Notes under the pieces: generated by a model
Databases searched by the model: none
The model's input: only the letters and a program-made list of their open reading frames with translations
What the model was told of the DNA's origin: nothing
Assembly: GCF_001456115.1 (NCBI RefSeq)
Contig: NZ_CP013264.1
Location: forward strand, 3,304,501-3,368,500
Direction of reading: 5' to 3'
From: Sphingobium baderi
GTDB taxonomy: Bacteria > Pseudomonadota > Alphaproteobacteria > Sphingomonadales > Sphingomonadaceae
Length of the DNA: 64,000 nt
Made by a program: the position numbers and the translations under genes
Part shown: piece after piece, positions 9,807 through 20,500 of the stretch
Layout of the letters: each line of letters opens with the position of its first letter
Numbering within the stretch: the stretch's first letter is position 1

Positions 9807-10466
9807 CTATCTGCCGATAAGGGCAATTCGCAAGAGCCTGAACGCAAGCCCACGCGATATTCCGGCGGAAGCGCCCCGCCCTTTCATCACATCCTCCCGC
9901 GCGAGGGTAGCGAGTATCCGCAAAGGCTTCCATGTCGGCGGCCCCTTCATCGCGGCCAGATCAAACCGCTCCTCGCGCGCCAAAGCAATCGCAGCACCCC
10001 TTAGCGCATCGTCCCCGACATGGCCTGCCAGATCCCATAACGCCCATAATCGCCCGGCAGCGATCAACCCCTCTGGTTTATCCTTCACGCCCGCCAACGC
10101 CCGGAACAGTCCACCGCCCCTGCCCTCCGCATAAACGCGCAGCAAATCGCGGTCGATCTCCGGTTCCACCACCACCACTTCCCAGCCATCGATCATGGCC
10201 GACAGACCGGGCATCGTCATCGCGCCGGTTTCACGCAGCAGATCGACATCGGGATCGCCCTTGCCCTTTAGCCCTGCCTCGTCGGCGATGACATCGTTCC
10301 ACCAGACGAGCCGCATCTGACCAATGGCAGGTTCGGTCGTGGTTCGCGCAATTTGTGCAAGCCGCGCATCAAAGGCCCATAATGCATGATGGCGTACTTT
10401 CATGTCCCCAGCATGGGCGCAGAGCAACGCCGCCAGCGGCGTCACGCCCTTTTCGCTGTCATGCAT
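9807..10466 (-). CDS. Squalene/phytoene synthase family protein, short
   Basis: 219 residues from an ATG with GAGG just upstream; typical prenyl synthases are near 280-300. FDARLAQIARTTTEPAIGQMRLVWWNDVI matches the N-terminal core of the fold and WDLAGHVGDDALR sits where the second Asp-rich motif is expected, but neither clear DxxxD motif is present. This looks like the degenerate branch related to the complex I assembly factor NDUFAF6 rather than a carotenoid enzyme. No carotenoid genes are nearby. Catalytic activity is doubtful. Confidence 0.75.
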   Translation of the reverse strand: MHDSEKGVTPLAALLCAHAGDMKVRHHALWAFDARLAQIARTTTEPAIGQMRLVWWNDVIADEAGLKGKGDPDVDLLRETGAMTMPGLSAMIDGWEVVVVEPEIDRDLLRVYAEGRGGGLFRALAGVKDKPEGLIAAGRLWALWDLAGHVGDDALRGAAIALAREERFDLAAMKGPPTWKPLRILATLAREDVMKGRGASAGISRGLAFRLLRIALIGR

Positions 10467-10581
10467 CGCCTCATCCGTCCTTACAGAAAATATGCAGGTT
10501 ATCGATCCTTTAACCACAGATCTCATACAGGTTCTAATCAGATTGCCCGGATAGTGGGCATGATATCCGGGGTGGGTTTGC

Positions 10582-12588
10582 ATGAGTGATTGCGAAACGA
10601 TGAGCAAGAACAATCATGGCGGGGGCGCGCTCAAGCAGGGGTTTCTGGCGCGTCTGTTGCGAAATCAGGCTGGCAATGCGCTGATGATCGTGGCCGCCGC
10701 TGTCATTCCATTGCTGGGTCTGGTCGGCGGCGGCATCGACATGAGCCGCCTCTACCTGACCCAGGCGCGTTTGCAACAGGCCTGCGACGCCGGGGCGCTG
10801 GCGGGCCGAAAGGAAATGGGCGCAGGCGCATGGTCGGCGAACAGCGGTAAGCCTGATACGGTCGCGCTCCAGCTGTTCGACGCCAATTTCGGCTCCAACC
10901 CCTATGGCACCACCGGCACCACGCGCAGTTTCGTCGAGAGCAATCGGAAAGTCACCGGCACCGCATCCGTGACCGTGCCGATGACGGTCATGCGGGCGCT
11001 GGGCATATCCTCCAAAACGCTGAGCACGACCTGCGAAGCGGAAATGCGGATTCCCAATACCGACGTGATGTTCGTGCTCGACGTCACGGGTTCAATGGCC
11101 AGCAAGGCCAACAGCAGCGATAGCCTCTCCAAGATCGACGGCCTCAAGAAAGCAGTGAAGTGCTTCTACGAGGCACTGGCCAAGCAGGACACCGATGCCG
11201 ATTGCGGATCGACTCCGACCGGCAGCAACAGTTCGACAGCCCAGTTACGCTTCGGTTTTGTGCCCTACAGCGTTAATGTGAATGTCGGCAAGCTGCTGAA
11301 AAATGACTGGATAGCGGACAACTGGACCTATCAATCGCGCACCTATGCTTGGAATGGCACAACTTACAACACTAGCACTAGCGAAGGCTCATGGACCAAG
11401 GTTTCGGGAACGGTCGTATCCGATACTGTTTCCGGCCAAAGCAGCTGCAATATTCCCGCCGACACTTTTCTGCAGACGACGTCTAGCAGCGAATCTTCAA
11501 GCACAGCTACCGACGGCACGGTCACGATAAGAACTACTACAACGCGTATCAGCAATGGCATCGATTACGACGACAAATGCTCAAGCTCCAGCAACAAGAA
11601 CAAAAAAACCTATAGTTATGACAGAACAATCTATACGGTTTATAAGGAACAAAAGGTCGACACGACAACCAAAACGCCACGCTATATCTATACCTATCAG
11701 CCAGTCAGCTTCCCTGTCGCCAGCCTGAAGGCGGGTGGAACAGACAACAGCCAGTGGAACGGCAGCATAACCCTGCCCGTCGGGACAGGAGGCGCAAACA
11801 GGTCCATCGCATGGAATGGCTGCATCGAGGAACGGAAAACCGTTCGCGCAACCTCCTATTATCCCATTCCCTCCGGCGCCTACGACCTGGATATCGACAT
11901 GGTACCGAGCACTTCGGACAGAGACACGCAATGGGGCCCTCTGCTCCCCGGCGCGCAGTTTAACCGAAACACGTATGAAAACCTCGAATCGACCAATGCC
12001 TCCAGCAGCATGAGCGCCACCTGCCCGACGGAAGCAAAGAAGTTGCAAGTCTGGGCGTCGGCTTCTTCGTTCCAAGCCTATGTCAATTCGTTAACGCCCT
12101 CCGGCACGACCTATCATGACATTGGGATGCTCTGGGGCGCCCGACTCGCATCGCCTACCGGCATCTTCAGAAGCGAAAACGCCGCGACACCCACGGGCGG
12201 ACAGATCGAACGGCACATCATCTTCATGACGGATGGCGAAACGAACAGCGGCGTCGAGGAACCCACGGCTTATGGCATCCATAAGTTGGACCGACGGCAA
12301 ACCAGCGAAACTATCGCGCCGACGGATCCCGACACCGACGCGCAGGTAAATGCCCGCTTCACCGCTCTGTGCAGTGCGGCCAAAAACAAGGGCTTCACCG
12401 TTTGGACCATTTATTTCGGCGTAACGGTCACGAACAGTTCCTCACAGCCTGTCAAGGACACTGCTGCTCGGCTGCAAAACTGTGCTTCCGACGCCCAACA
12501 TGCCTTTACGGCCGCCAACTCCACGACCCTCATCAATAATTTCAAGGACATCGCCGATAACATCTCCCAACTGAGGCTAACGCAATGA
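10582..12588 (+). CDS. TadG-like pilus assembly protein with vWA domain
   Basis: 668 residues. A TadE/TadG N-terminus (NQAGNALMIVAAAVIPLLGL) gives a single membrane helix near 29-50; the rest should be periplasmic. A vWA domain follows, with MIDAS DVTGSMAS near 168 and FMTDGE near 548. Between them, around residues 255-375, lies a Ser/Thr/Asn/Tyr-rich stretch whose DNA is noticeably less GC-rich than its surroundings. First of three overlapping Tad-type genes, probably one operon. No secretin, ATPase or prepilin gene is in the window. A second ATG at 10600 is possible. Confidence 0.88.
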   Translation: MSDCETMSKNNHGGGALKQGFLARLLRNQAGNALMIVAAAVIPLLGLVGGGIDMSRLYLTQARLQQACDAGALAGRKEMGAGAWSANSGKPDTVALQLFDANFGSNPYGTTGTTRSFVESNRKVTGTASVTVPMTVMRALGISSKTLSTTCEAEMRIPNTDVMFVLDVTGSMASKANSSDSLSKIDGLKKAVKCFYEALAKQDTDADCGSTPTGSNSSTAQLRFGFVPYSVNVNVGKLLKNDWIADNWTYQSRTYAWNGTTYNTSTSEGSWTKVSGTVVSDTVSGQSSCNIPADTFLQTTSSSESSSTATDGTVTIRTTTTRISNGIDYDDKCSSSSNKNKKTYSYDRTIYTVYKEQKVDTTTKTPRYIYTYQPVSFPVASLKAGGTDNSQWNGSITLPVGTGGANRSIAWNGCIEERKTVRATSYYPIPSGAYDLDIDMVPSTSDRDTQWGPLLPGAQFNRNTYENLESTNASSSMSATCPTEAKKLQVWASASSFQAYVNSLTPSGTTYHDIGMLWGARLASPTGIFRSENAATPTGGQIERHIIFMTDGETNSGVEEPTAYGIHKLDRRQTSETIAPTDPDTDAQVNARFTALCSAAKNKGFTVWTIYFGVTVTNSSSQPVKDTAARLQNCASDAQHAFTAANSTTLINNFKDIADNISQLRLTQ

Positions 12589-13184
12589 GGCACGCTCTTC
12601 ATCACCTGCGCGCCCATCATGCGGGCGTGACCATCGTGGAATTCGGACTGATCGCGCCAGTATTCTGCTTGCTGCTGATGGGCGCGATGGACCTTGGCCA
12701 TTCGCTCTACATGCAAAGCGTGTTGCAGGGTGCGCTGCAAAAGGCCGCTCGTGACAGCACGCTTGAAAGCGCCTCGGAGGCCACCCGCCGCCAGTTGATC
12801 GATGACGACATCGAGCAGCAGGTACTGAAACTCGCCAATAATGCGACCGTGCAGATCACACGAACCTCCTTCCGTGACTACGCAAGGGCCGCCAACCGGA
12901 CCAAGGAACCGTTCACCGACACGAACGGCAGCGGCACCTGCGACGCGGGCGAGCCCTATGACGACCTCAACAACAGCGGTTCATGGGATATCGACAATGG
13001 CCAGAACAATTCGGGCGGAGCGAAGGATGCGGTGCTGCTTTCCGCCAACGTCTCCTATCCGCGCCTCTTTCCCATGGCGAAGCTGGCGGGGCTGCCCATC
13101 AATGTCACTATGAACGCCAGCACCCTATTGGTGAACCAGCCCTATGGTGAACAGAAAGCCGTCACGACAAGGAATTGCCCATGA
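12585..13184 (+). CDS. TadE-like pilus assembly protein
   Basis: 199 residues, start overlapping the TadG-like stop by ATGA, so translation is coupled. The N-terminus HHAGVTIVEFGLIAPVFCLLLMGAMDLGHSLYM is a classic TadE segment (residues 11-43), with the Glu before the hydrophobic helix. The remainder is a periplasmic domain with an Asp/Asn-rich stretch near 107-145. TadE proteins are minor pseudopilins of Flp/Tad systems. Third-gene neighbour is also TadE-like. Confidence 0.88.
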   Translation: MRHALHHLRAHHAGVTIVEFGLIAPVFCLLLMGAMDLGHSLYMQSVLQGALQKAARDSTLESASEATRRQLIDDDIEQQVLKLANNATVQITRTSFRDYARAANRTKEPFTDTNGSGTCDAGEPYDDLNNSGSWDIDNGQNNSGGAKDAVLLSANVSYPRLFPMAKLAGLPINVTMNASTLLVNQPYGEQKAVTTRNCP

Positions 13185-13900
13185 TCGCAATGCGCCTGCG
13201 GCATAGAGTCGGACAGATCGCACAACGGCTGCACGCTCTGCGGAGGGATGCAGGCGGCGTAGCGATGGTTGAATTTGCGATGTGCCTGCCCTTTGTCGTC
13301 ACCATAACCATGGCAGGAACGGAACTCGCCAATTACACGACGACAAAGATGCGGATAAGCCAACTTGCGCTGATGGTGGCGGACAATGCTTCACGCATCG
13401 GATCGGGCACCATGAACGCCAAGACGATCAGTGAAACGCAGATCAACGGCCTATTGACTGGCGCCGGCCTGCAATCAGGACGCCTCGACCTGTTCCAGAA
13501 CGGCCGAGTCATCCTCGCCAGTCTGCAGCCTTCGAGCACTCCCGACAAATTCGTCGTCAAATGGCAGCGTTGTCGAGGAGTGAAGGCAGTTACGTCCAGC
13601 TACTATACGGCCACCAACACCACCAATCCCGCCCTTCCAGCCAGTGGCGACATGGATGGCATCACTGCCAATGGTCAGCGCATCACGTCCCCATCGAACG
13701 GCGCGGTGATGTTCGTGGAGATAGATTATACATATCAGCCGCTCATCAGCCTGGATTTTCTGCCCGGCATAAATCCCACGATAAAGGATGTCGCTGCGCT
13801 CACCGTGCGCGACAATAGAGATTATGCAGGCGGGACTAGCGGGATTTACAATGCCGAAAACGCATCGCGATCACTCTGCACGCAATATAGCGCCACCTAA
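13181..13900 (+). CDS. Second TadE-like protein
   Basis: 239 residues from an ATG that overlaps the previous stop by four bases. Residues 22-45 (GGVAMVEFAMCLPFVVTITM) form the TadE helix with the conserved Glu. The remainder is a soluble domain with two late cysteines. It closes the three-gene tad-type operon and is followed by a good terminator hairpin. Its partners are presumably the two upstream products; the Flp pilin and secretion machinery must be encoded elsewhere. Confidence 0.85.
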   Translation: MIAMRLRHRVGQIAQRLHALRRDAGGVAMVEFAMCLPFVVTITMAGTELANYTTTKMRISQLALMVADNASRIGSGTMNAKTISETQINGLLTGAGLQSGRLDLFQNGRVILASLQPSSTPDKFVVKWQRCRGVKAVTSSYYTATNTTNPALPASGDMDGITANGQRITSPSNGAVMFVEIDYTYQPLISLDFLPGINPTIKDVAALTVRDNRDYAGGTSGIYNAENASRSLCTQYSAT

Positions 13901-13914
13901 TGTCCCAGCCAAAT

Positions 13915-13940
13915 CACCCCTCCCTTGAAAGGGAGGGGTG
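13915..13940. terminator. Terminator hairpin between the tad operon and pdhB
   Basis: CACCCCTCCCTT (13915-13926) pairs perfectly with AAGGGAGGGGTG (13929-13940). On the plus strand GGGATTTTAG follows, a short U-tract, so it suits the end of the tad-type operon. It also lies 15 bases past the pdhB stop on the minus strand, with TTT next to it there. Confidence 0.75.
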
Positions 13941-13954
13941 GGATTTTAGTCGCT

Positions 13955-15343
13955 CTACTTCCTATAGCATACCTTCTTCACCGCCTCGACCACGCGTCCG
14001 GCGTCGATCAGCGCGGCTTTTTCGAGGTTGGCGGCATAGGGGAGCGGCACATCCTCATTGGTGACACGCAGCACCGGGGCGTCGAGGTCATCAAAGCCCT
14101 GCTCCATCACCACAGCGGCAATCTCCGAGGAGATCGAACAGACCGGCCAGCCTTCCTCGACCACTACCAGGCGATTCGTCTTCTTGAGGCTCGCAAGCAC
14201 CGTCGCGGTGTCGAGCGGGCGCAGGGTCCGCAGATCGATGACTTCCGCCTCGACACCCTCGCCTGCCAGCGTCTCAGCCGCTTCCAGCGCCAGGCCGACG
14301 CCGATGGAATAACTGACCAGCGTCACATCCTTGCCCGGCCGCATGATCCGCGCCTTGCCGATGGGCAGAACATAATCATCCACCTTGGGCACGTCGAAGC
14401 TGCGACCATAGACCAGCTCGTTTTCCAGGAACACGACCGGATCGTCCGACCGGATCGCCGCCTTGAGCAATCCCTTGGCATCCGCCGCATCATAGGGCGC
14501 GATCACGATCAGGCCCGGCACCGCCGCATACCATGGTCCATAATTCTGGCTGTGCTGCGCCGCCACGCGGCTCGCCGCGCCATTGGGACCGCGGAACACG
14601 ATCGGACAACGCATCTGGCCGCCGGACATGTAATTGGTCTTGGCCGCCGAGTTGATGATGTGGTCGATGGCCTGCATGGCGAAGTTGAACGTCATGAACT
14701 CGACGATAGGCTTGAGCCCGCCCATGGCCGCACCCGCACCGATACCGGCAAAGCCATATTCGGTGATCGGCGTGTCGATGACCCGCCTATCGCCGAACTC
14801 CTCGAGTAGGCCCTGCGTCACCTTGTAGGCGCCCTGATATTCGGCGACTTCCTCGCCCATCACGAAGACGCGCTCGTCCGCGCGCATTTCCTCCGCCATC
14901 GCGTCGCGCAGCGCCTCGCGCACCGTCGTCTTCACATATTCAGTGCCTTCGGGCAGGTCCGGGTCGGCAATGGTCGCCTGCGCCTGCGTGGCCAGTTTGG
15001 TTGTGCCGCTTTCCGCCTTCTTCGGCGCTTCAGGCGCGGCATCGGATTTGGCAGGCGGCGCGCTCTCCTCCGCCTTGGGCGCGGCTTTTGCGCCTTCGCC
15101 GCCCTCGCCCGCCATTTCGGCGATGACGGTTCCGACCTTCACCCCTTCGGTCCCTTCGGCCACGACAATCTTGCCAATCTTGCCTTCATCGACTGCTTCG
15201 AATTCCATCGTCGCCTTGTCGGTCTCAATCTCGGCCAATATGTCGCCGGACCGCACCTCATCGCCTTCCTTCACCAGCCACTTGGCCAGCGTGCCTTCCT
15301 CCATGGTCGGCGACAGCGCCGGCATCTTGATTTCGATACCCAT
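13955..15343 (-). CDS. pdhB: Pyruvate dehydrogenase E1 beta subunit with lipoyl domain
   Basis: Beta chain of the thiamine-dependent E1 that decarboxylates pyruvate. 462 residues: a lipoyl domain at 1-78 with lipoyl-lysine K43 ([10 protein letters not shown]), an Ala/Pro/Glu linker to about 135, then the transketolase-like E1 beta domain ([20 protein letters not shown]). The lipoyl fusion on E1 beta is a known alphaproteobacterial arrangement. Its ATG overlaps the pdhA stop by one base (TAATG), indicating coupled translation. No E2 gene follows in the window. Confidence 0.96.
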   Translation of the reverse strand: MGIEIKMPALSPTMEEGTLAKWLVKEGDEVRSGDILAEIETDKATMEFEAVDEGKIGKIVVAEGTEGVKVGTVIAEMAGEGGEGAKAAPKAEESAPPAKSDAAPEAPKKAESGTTKLATQAQATIADPDLPEGTEYVKTTVREALRDAMAEEMRADERVFVMGEEVAEYQGAYKVTQGLLEEFGDRRVIDTPITEYGFAGIGAGAAMGGLKPIVEFMTFNFAMQAIDHIINSAAKTNYMSGGQMRCPIVFRGPNGAASRVAAQHSQNYGPWYAAVPGLIVIAPYDAADAKGLLKAAIRSDDPVVFLENELVYGRSFDVPKVDDYVLPIGKARIMRPGKDVTLVSYSIGVGLALEAAETLAGEGVEAEVIDLRTLRPLDTATVLASLKKTNRLVVVEEGWPVCSISSEIAAVVMEQGFDDLDAPVLRVTNEDVPLPYAANLEKAALIDAGRVVEAVKKVCYRK

Positions 15344-16419
15344 TAATATTGCTCCACCAGCACGTCGGTATAGAGTTCGCTCAGTTCAGGTTCGGGCGAG
15401 CTTTCCGCGAAATCCGCTGCGTCGCTGACGATCTTGCGGATGTCCTGATCGATCTTCTTGAGTTCCTCCTCGCTGATACCGGCGGCTTCCAGATGCTTCT
15501 TCGCGCCTTCGATGGGGTCTGACTTCTCCCGCACCTCCTGCACTTCCTCGCGCGAGCGATATTTGGCGGGATCGGACATGGAATGGCCGCGATAGCGATA
15601 GGTCTTCATCTCAAGCAGGATCGGCCCATTGCCATCCTTCACCCATTTTAGCGCCTCTTCGGTCGCGCCGCGCACCGCAAGCACGTCCATGCCGTTTACC
15701 TGAAGCCCCGGAATGCGGAAGCTCTCGCCACGGCGATACAACTGATCCTCGGCCGACGAGCGGTTGACGCTGGTGCCCATGGCATATTGGTTATTCTCGA
15801 TCACGAAGATGATCGGCAGCTTCCACAGCTCGGCCATGTTGAAGCTTTCATAAACCTGGCCCTGGTTAGCCGCGCCATCGCCGAAATAGGCGACGCACAC
15901 ACCGCCATCGCCATTATATTTATGCGCGAAGCCCAGCCCCGCGCCCAGCGACACCTGCGCGCCCACGATGCCGTGCCCGCCATAGAATTTGTGATCGACG
16001 CTGAACATGTGCATCGATCCGCCCTTGCCCTTGGAAATGCCGGCCTCCCGGCCCGTCAGTTCCGCCATGATGAGCTTGGGATCGATGCCATAGGCGAGCA
16101 TGTGACCATGATCGCGATAGCCGGTGATAACGCTGTCCTTGCCCGGCTCCAGCGCCGACTGGATGCCCACCGCAACCGCTTCCTGGCCGATATAGAGGTG
16201 ACAGAAACCGCCGATGAACCCCAGGCCGTAAAGCTGTCCCGCCTTCTCCTCGAACCGGCGGATCAGCACCATCTGGCGATAGAATTCCAGCAGTTCTTCC
16301 TTACTCGCCTTATAATCAACAGGCTCTTGCGGACGCAGCCGGTTATGATCCGCCCCGGCTGGGGTTTCCGCTTTCTTCGCTCTGGCGCGGGAAGGACGCG
16401 GCGTGGTTGGTTTCGCCAA
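15343..16419 (-). CDS. pdhA: Pyruvate dehydrogenase E1 alpha subunit
   Basis: 358 residues. The Lys/Arg/Pro-rich N-terminus (1-40) precedes the thiamine-diphosphate domain; the TPP/Mg motif [15 protein letters not shown] lies near 177-192 and ends in [25 protein letters not shown] is the regulatory-loop region seen in E1 alpha chains. It forms an alpha2-beta2 E1 with the next gene. Order eno-ftsB-pdhA-pdhB on one strand is common in alphaproteobacteria. About 97 bases separate it from the FtsB-like gene, enough for its own promoter. Confidence 0.96.
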   Translation of the reverse strand: MAKPTTPRPSRARAKKAETPAGADHNRLRPQEPVDYKASKEELLEFYRQMVLIRRFEEKAGQLYGLGFIGGFCHLYIGQEAVAVGIQSALEPGKDSVITGYRDHGHMLAYGIDPKLIMAELTGREAGISKGKGGSMHMFSVDHKFYGGHGIVGAQVSLGAGLGFAHKYNGDGGVCVAYFGDGAANQGQVYESFNMAELWKLPIIFVIENNQYAMGTSVNRSSAEDQLYRRGESFRIPGLQVNGMDVLAVRGATEEALKWVKDGNGPILLEMKTYRYRGHSMSDPAKYRSREEVQEVREKSDPIEGAKKHLEAAGISEEELKKIDQDIRKIVSDAADFAESSPEPELSELYTDVLVEQY

Positions 16420-16516
16420 GGCTTATATCCTTTTGCGTGGGTATATGAAAGGAATGCCGATATAGCGGCAGAAAGCGGCGGATTGCAACGCCGCAAGCCA
16501 TGCTTTGAACCGCCGT

Positions 16517-16828
16517 TCAGTTCAGCGGAACGACCACTTCATCGTGATGGATGACGCCAAGCTGGCGGCGGATCAATTCATCGCTGAGGTCCGGGTCAAC
16601 TCGGCGCGGATCGAGCAGGTCGACCCGATTCCGCAATTCCTGCCGATGCGTTTCCACCTTCTTCAGTTCGGTGCGCGCATCGCGCAACTGACGAGTGTAA
16701 TCGCCCCATGCCAGCACGCCGTTGGAACCCAGCACGACATAACCCGCGAACAGGATGAGCAACAGCACCGCGATCGCCGGACCGAAAGCCGAAAAGAGCA
16801 GGAGACGAAGCTTCGCGATATGCGCCAT
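16517..16828 (-). CDS. FtsB/DivIC-type septum formation initiator
   Basis: 103 residues: a cytoplasmic stub, one membrane helix near residues 11-33 (FGPAIAVLLLILFAGYVVLG), then a coiled coil (QLRDARTELKKVETHRQELRNRVDLL), the standard bitopic FtsB design, ending in a short periplasmic tail. FtsB works with FtsL and FtsQ in the divisome. It lies 77 bases downstream of eno on the same strand, a conserved neighbourhood in many bacteria. The symbol is withheld because such short coiled-coil proteins are assigned mainly by context. Confidence 0.85.
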   Translation of the reverse strand: MAHIAKLRLLLFSAFGPAIAVLLLILFAGYVVLGSNGVLAWGDYTRQLRDARTELKKVETHRQELRNRVDLLDPRRVDPDLSDELIRRQLGVIHHDEVVVPLN

Positions 16829-16855
16829 AGCACGGATGAATCACAGGAAAGGGCA

Positions 16856-16887
16856 GGCCGCAAGCAAAAAACGCCGAGATTGCGGCC
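16856..16887 (-). terminator. Possible weak terminator after eno
   Basis: On the minus strand, just past the eno stop, GGCCGCAA (complement of 16880-16887) can pair with TTGCGGCC (complement of 16856-16863). Alternatively GCCG/CGGC within it forms a short stem followed directly by GTTTTTT. The second form looks like a weak intrinsic terminator that could reduce read-through into the ftsB-like gene. Inferred from sequence only. Confidence 0.35.
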
Positions 16888-16905
16888 AACCGTCGAAATA
16901 TAGAT

Positions 16906-18222
<1,317 letters not shown>

Positions 18223-18403
18223 TTAGCCAGCACCCGTCCTCTTTGCAATGCGGGGGGTTGCAACAGCGGCAAAAATGCCGATGCTCGAAATGGTAACGGC
18301 AACGGAACTACAGGCGACCGCCAAGCATTAGCATGCTACGGCATTTCCACTTGGTGATCCGGACCTCTGCCCGACAACCTGATGTGAAGGGAGACAATCG
18401 ACC

Positions 18404-19018
18404 ATGGCCGACACGCCCCAGACCCCTGCCAAGACAGGCACGAAAACCGCCGCAGCCAAGACATCGAAGGCGAAAGCGGCCAAGGCCTCCGCTTCCGGCG
18501 TCGCGCCCGTAAAGGCTGCCCCGGTCAAGAAGGCCGCCACGCGCAAGCCGCCCGCCGTCAAGACGAAGGATACCGGAACCAAGGGCTGGAGCGCACAGAT
18601 CGCCCCTATCAAGGCGCAGGCGGAAAAGGCGGCCAAGGGTGCCAAGGACAAGCTGAACGCCGTCGACTGGAAGGCCCATATCGATCCGCTCAAGGAACAG
18701 GCGGGCAAGACCGCCCGCTCCGCCGCCACCGTGGCGAAGGACCAGACCGGATCGGCCATGCAGGGACTTGCCAAGCTGATTTCCGAAACGGCGGGGACAG
18801 TGGACGCCAAGCTGGGGCCCCAATATGGCGATTATGCCCGCCACGCAGCCGAATCGGTCGCCAACACCGCCAATTCGCTCGACAGCAAGGATGTAGATCA
18901 GCTCATGAGCGAAGCGCGCGATTTCGTGCGAAAAAGCCCGGCCGTGGCCATCGGCGCGGCTGCGGTGGTCGGCTTCGTATTGATGCGTCTGGCCAAGGGA
19001 TCGTCCGACGACGCCTGA
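18404..19018 (+). CDS. Ala/Lys-rich protein with YqjD/ElaB-like membrane tail
   Basis: 204 residues. The first 65 are Lys/Ala/Pro rich and histone H1-like in composition, the middle is amphipathic helix, and the end is VRKSPAVAIGAAAVVGFVLMRLAK (about 174-197), a Gly-rich membrane helix like the tail of DUF883 proteins (YqjD, ElaB). In E. coli those tail-anchored proteins bind ribosomes at the inner membrane; a similar role here is inference. First gene of a four-gene set with a YqjE-like and a YqjK-like product, 62 bases before the next. GGGAG precedes the ATG. Confidence 0.75.
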   Translation: MADTPQTPAKTGTKTAAAKTSKAKAAKASASGVAPVKAAPVKKAATRKPPAVKTKDTGTKGWSAQIAPIKAQAEKAAKGAKDKLNAVDWKAHIDPLKEQAGKTARSAATVAKDQTGSAMQGLAKLISETAGTVDAKLGPQYGDYARHAAESVANTANSLDSKDVDQLMSEARDFVRKSPAVAIGAAAVVGFVLMRLAKGSSDDA

Positions 19019-19080
19019 AAAGGCATGGCACACACTAAAGGCCCTGACCAGAAGGGGCGCCAAAGAGGGCGGAGAAACCA

Positions 19081-19455
19081 TTGACCCAGGAACCGGCGGA
19101 AACGGTGGAAACGCCGCAGACCGATGGGCAGGACGAGTCTGTCCGCGATAGCATTGCGCGCCTTTACGCCGATGGCCGCGCCTATGCGGAGGCGGAGATC
19201 GAACGGCAGAAGCTGCGCGCGGGCATAGCTGCCGCGGGCGCGCGCGATGCTGCCATATTGGGCGCCGTCGCCCTGATGCTGTTGTTCGGCGTTGTGGTCG
19301 CCTCGCTGGTAGGGCTGATTTTCGGCCTTGCGCCCGCGCTTGGGCCGCTGGGCGCGACCGGCGCGGTTCTGGGCGGAACGCTGCTGGTCATCCTGCTCTT
19401 GCTGTTGCTGGCCAAGGCGCGGATCGGACGCATGAAAAGGGCGATGAAGCCATGA
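19081..19455 (+). CDS. YqjE-like phage-holin-superfamily membrane protein
   Basis: 124 residues from a TTG with GGAG seven bases upstream. An acidic N-terminus is followed by an amphipathic helix (YAEAEIERQKLRAGIAAAGA) and two membrane helices near 57-83 and 88-112, the second Leu-rich. This is the layout of the DUF1469/YqjE group, which falls in the holin III superfamily although it is chromosomal. It overlaps the next gene by four bases and belongs to the cluster of small envelope proteins. Confidence 0.8.
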   Translation: MTQEPAETVETPQTDGQDESVRDSIARLYADGRAYAEAEIERQKLRAGIAAAGARDAAILGAVALMLLFGVVVASLVGLIFGLAPALGPLGATGAVLGGTLLVILLLLLLAKARIGRMKRAMKP

Positions 19456-19754
19456 GCCGCGAAGCAGCCTATCGTGAAGCCATCCAGCAAGCCGAAGAAA
19501 AGAAGGCTCAGTTCCTGCTTTCCGCCGGTGCCGCGAAAGCGCGTGTCGCGCCAGCTCGTCTGAAGCAGGATGCCAAGGACAAGGTGGTTTCGGTCGCGAT
19601 GGATGGGGCGGCCAAAGTGGGGCAGCATCCGGTCGCCGCAGGAGCGGGGCTGACTGCCTTCCTTCTCTATCTCGCCCGGCGTCCGTTGGCGGCACTTTTC
19701 CGCCGCCTGCACGTTCGTTTTAAAAATCGCAATCCGGAGAATGAAGATGGCTGA
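19452..19754 (+). CDS. YqjK-like small protein
   Basis: 100 residues, ATGA overlap with the YqjE-like gene. Charged N-terminal helix (REAAYREAIQQAEEKKAQFL), then one hydrophobic segment near 62-82 (AAGAGLTAFLLYLARRPLAAL) and a basic tail. Order after a YqjD-like and a YqjE-like gene suggests the YqjK counterpart; sequence alone is too short to prove it. Function unknown. Confidence 0.7.
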   Translation: MSREAAYREAIQQAEEKKAQFLLSAGAAKARVAPARLKQDAKDKVVSVAMDGAAKVGQHPVAAGAGLTAFLLYLARRPLAALFRRLHVRFKNRNPENEDG

Positions 19755-20388
19755 TATCCGCGCTCAACTTACCCGTGCTCGCGAAGCGGCGAACGATATG
19801 GCCGAAAGCGCGACGGAGCGGCTGCGTGACACGCGCGACAATGCCAACGAAGCCTATGTCACATCGCGTGAACGAGCGAGCGCCGCCTATGCCGACGCCC
19901 GCGATCGCACGCAAAAGGCCGCCACGCGCGCCAATGAGATCATTCAGGAACATCCCGTGACCGCTGTCGCGGGCGCCGTTGCTGTCGGCGCGGTCGTTGC
20001 CTGGATGTTCCCCAAAAGCCGCAAGGTGATGAAGGCACTTCCCGGCCTGGCGATCACGGCGGGAGGACGCGTGCTGGAAGCGGCGGCAGCCGCCCGCGCT
20101 TCCAGCACGGAAAATGTCGATATCGCAAAAGGTAACGCAACCAGCGCCCTCCTCTCCGCAAAGGACAGCGCGGAGGAAGCGTTCCACGCCGCGAAGGAAA
20201 CCGCCAGCGAAGCACTTCAGACCGCCCGGGACAACGCGGCCGAATTTGCGGCCCACGCCCGCGAAAGTGCTTCAGCCGCAGATTTGCCCGGCAAGGCATC
20301 GCGCCTCGCCGATGAGATGATCGCCCTCGTCGCGACCAAGGCCGACGCTTTCAGCGACGCCCTCAAATCGCGATTGCCCAAAAGGTAA
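19747..20388 (+). CDS. DUF883/YqjD-like Ala-rich membrane-associated protein
   Basis: 213 residues from the ATG at 19747, chosen because GGAG at 19736-19739 sits seven bases before it; the ATG at 19741 is too close. A long charged helix with repeated Ala/Arg/Glu (ANDMAESATERLRDTRDNAN) leads to a Gly/Ala membrane segment near 61-80 (HPVTAVAGAVAVGAVVAWMF), then more amphipathic helix. It overlaps the previous gene by eight bases. With the 18404 product the cluster holds two DUF883-like proteins, which might pair. Function unproved. Confidence 0.75.
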   Translation: MADIRAQLTRAREAANDMAESATERLRDTRDNANEAYVTSRERASAAYADARDRTQKAATRANEIIQEHPVTAVAGAVAVGAVVAWMFPKSRKVMKALPGLAITAGGRVLEAAAAARASSTENVDIAKGNATSALLSAKDSAEEAFHAAKETASEALQTARDNAAEFAAHARESASAADLPGKASRLADEMIALVATKADAFSDALKSRLPKR

Positions 20389-20500
20389 TCGCACCGGCCG
20401 TGAATGCACGCACCGACCGCCCACTTTCCCTTGGAGGCGCAGGAGAGCGCTGCTAAGTCCGCCCAAATCCATGAGGAGCCAAATCCAGGAAGGGAAGGTC

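Noticed and set aside
9807..10466. Carotenoid biosynthesis island
   Set aside because: The phytoene-synthase-like gene lacks the active-site Asp motifs and has no crt neighbours.
19081..19455. Holin-superfamily hit suggesting a prophage
   Set aside because: YqjE-like proteins are chromosomal, and no phage structural, integrase or lysis genes are nearby.
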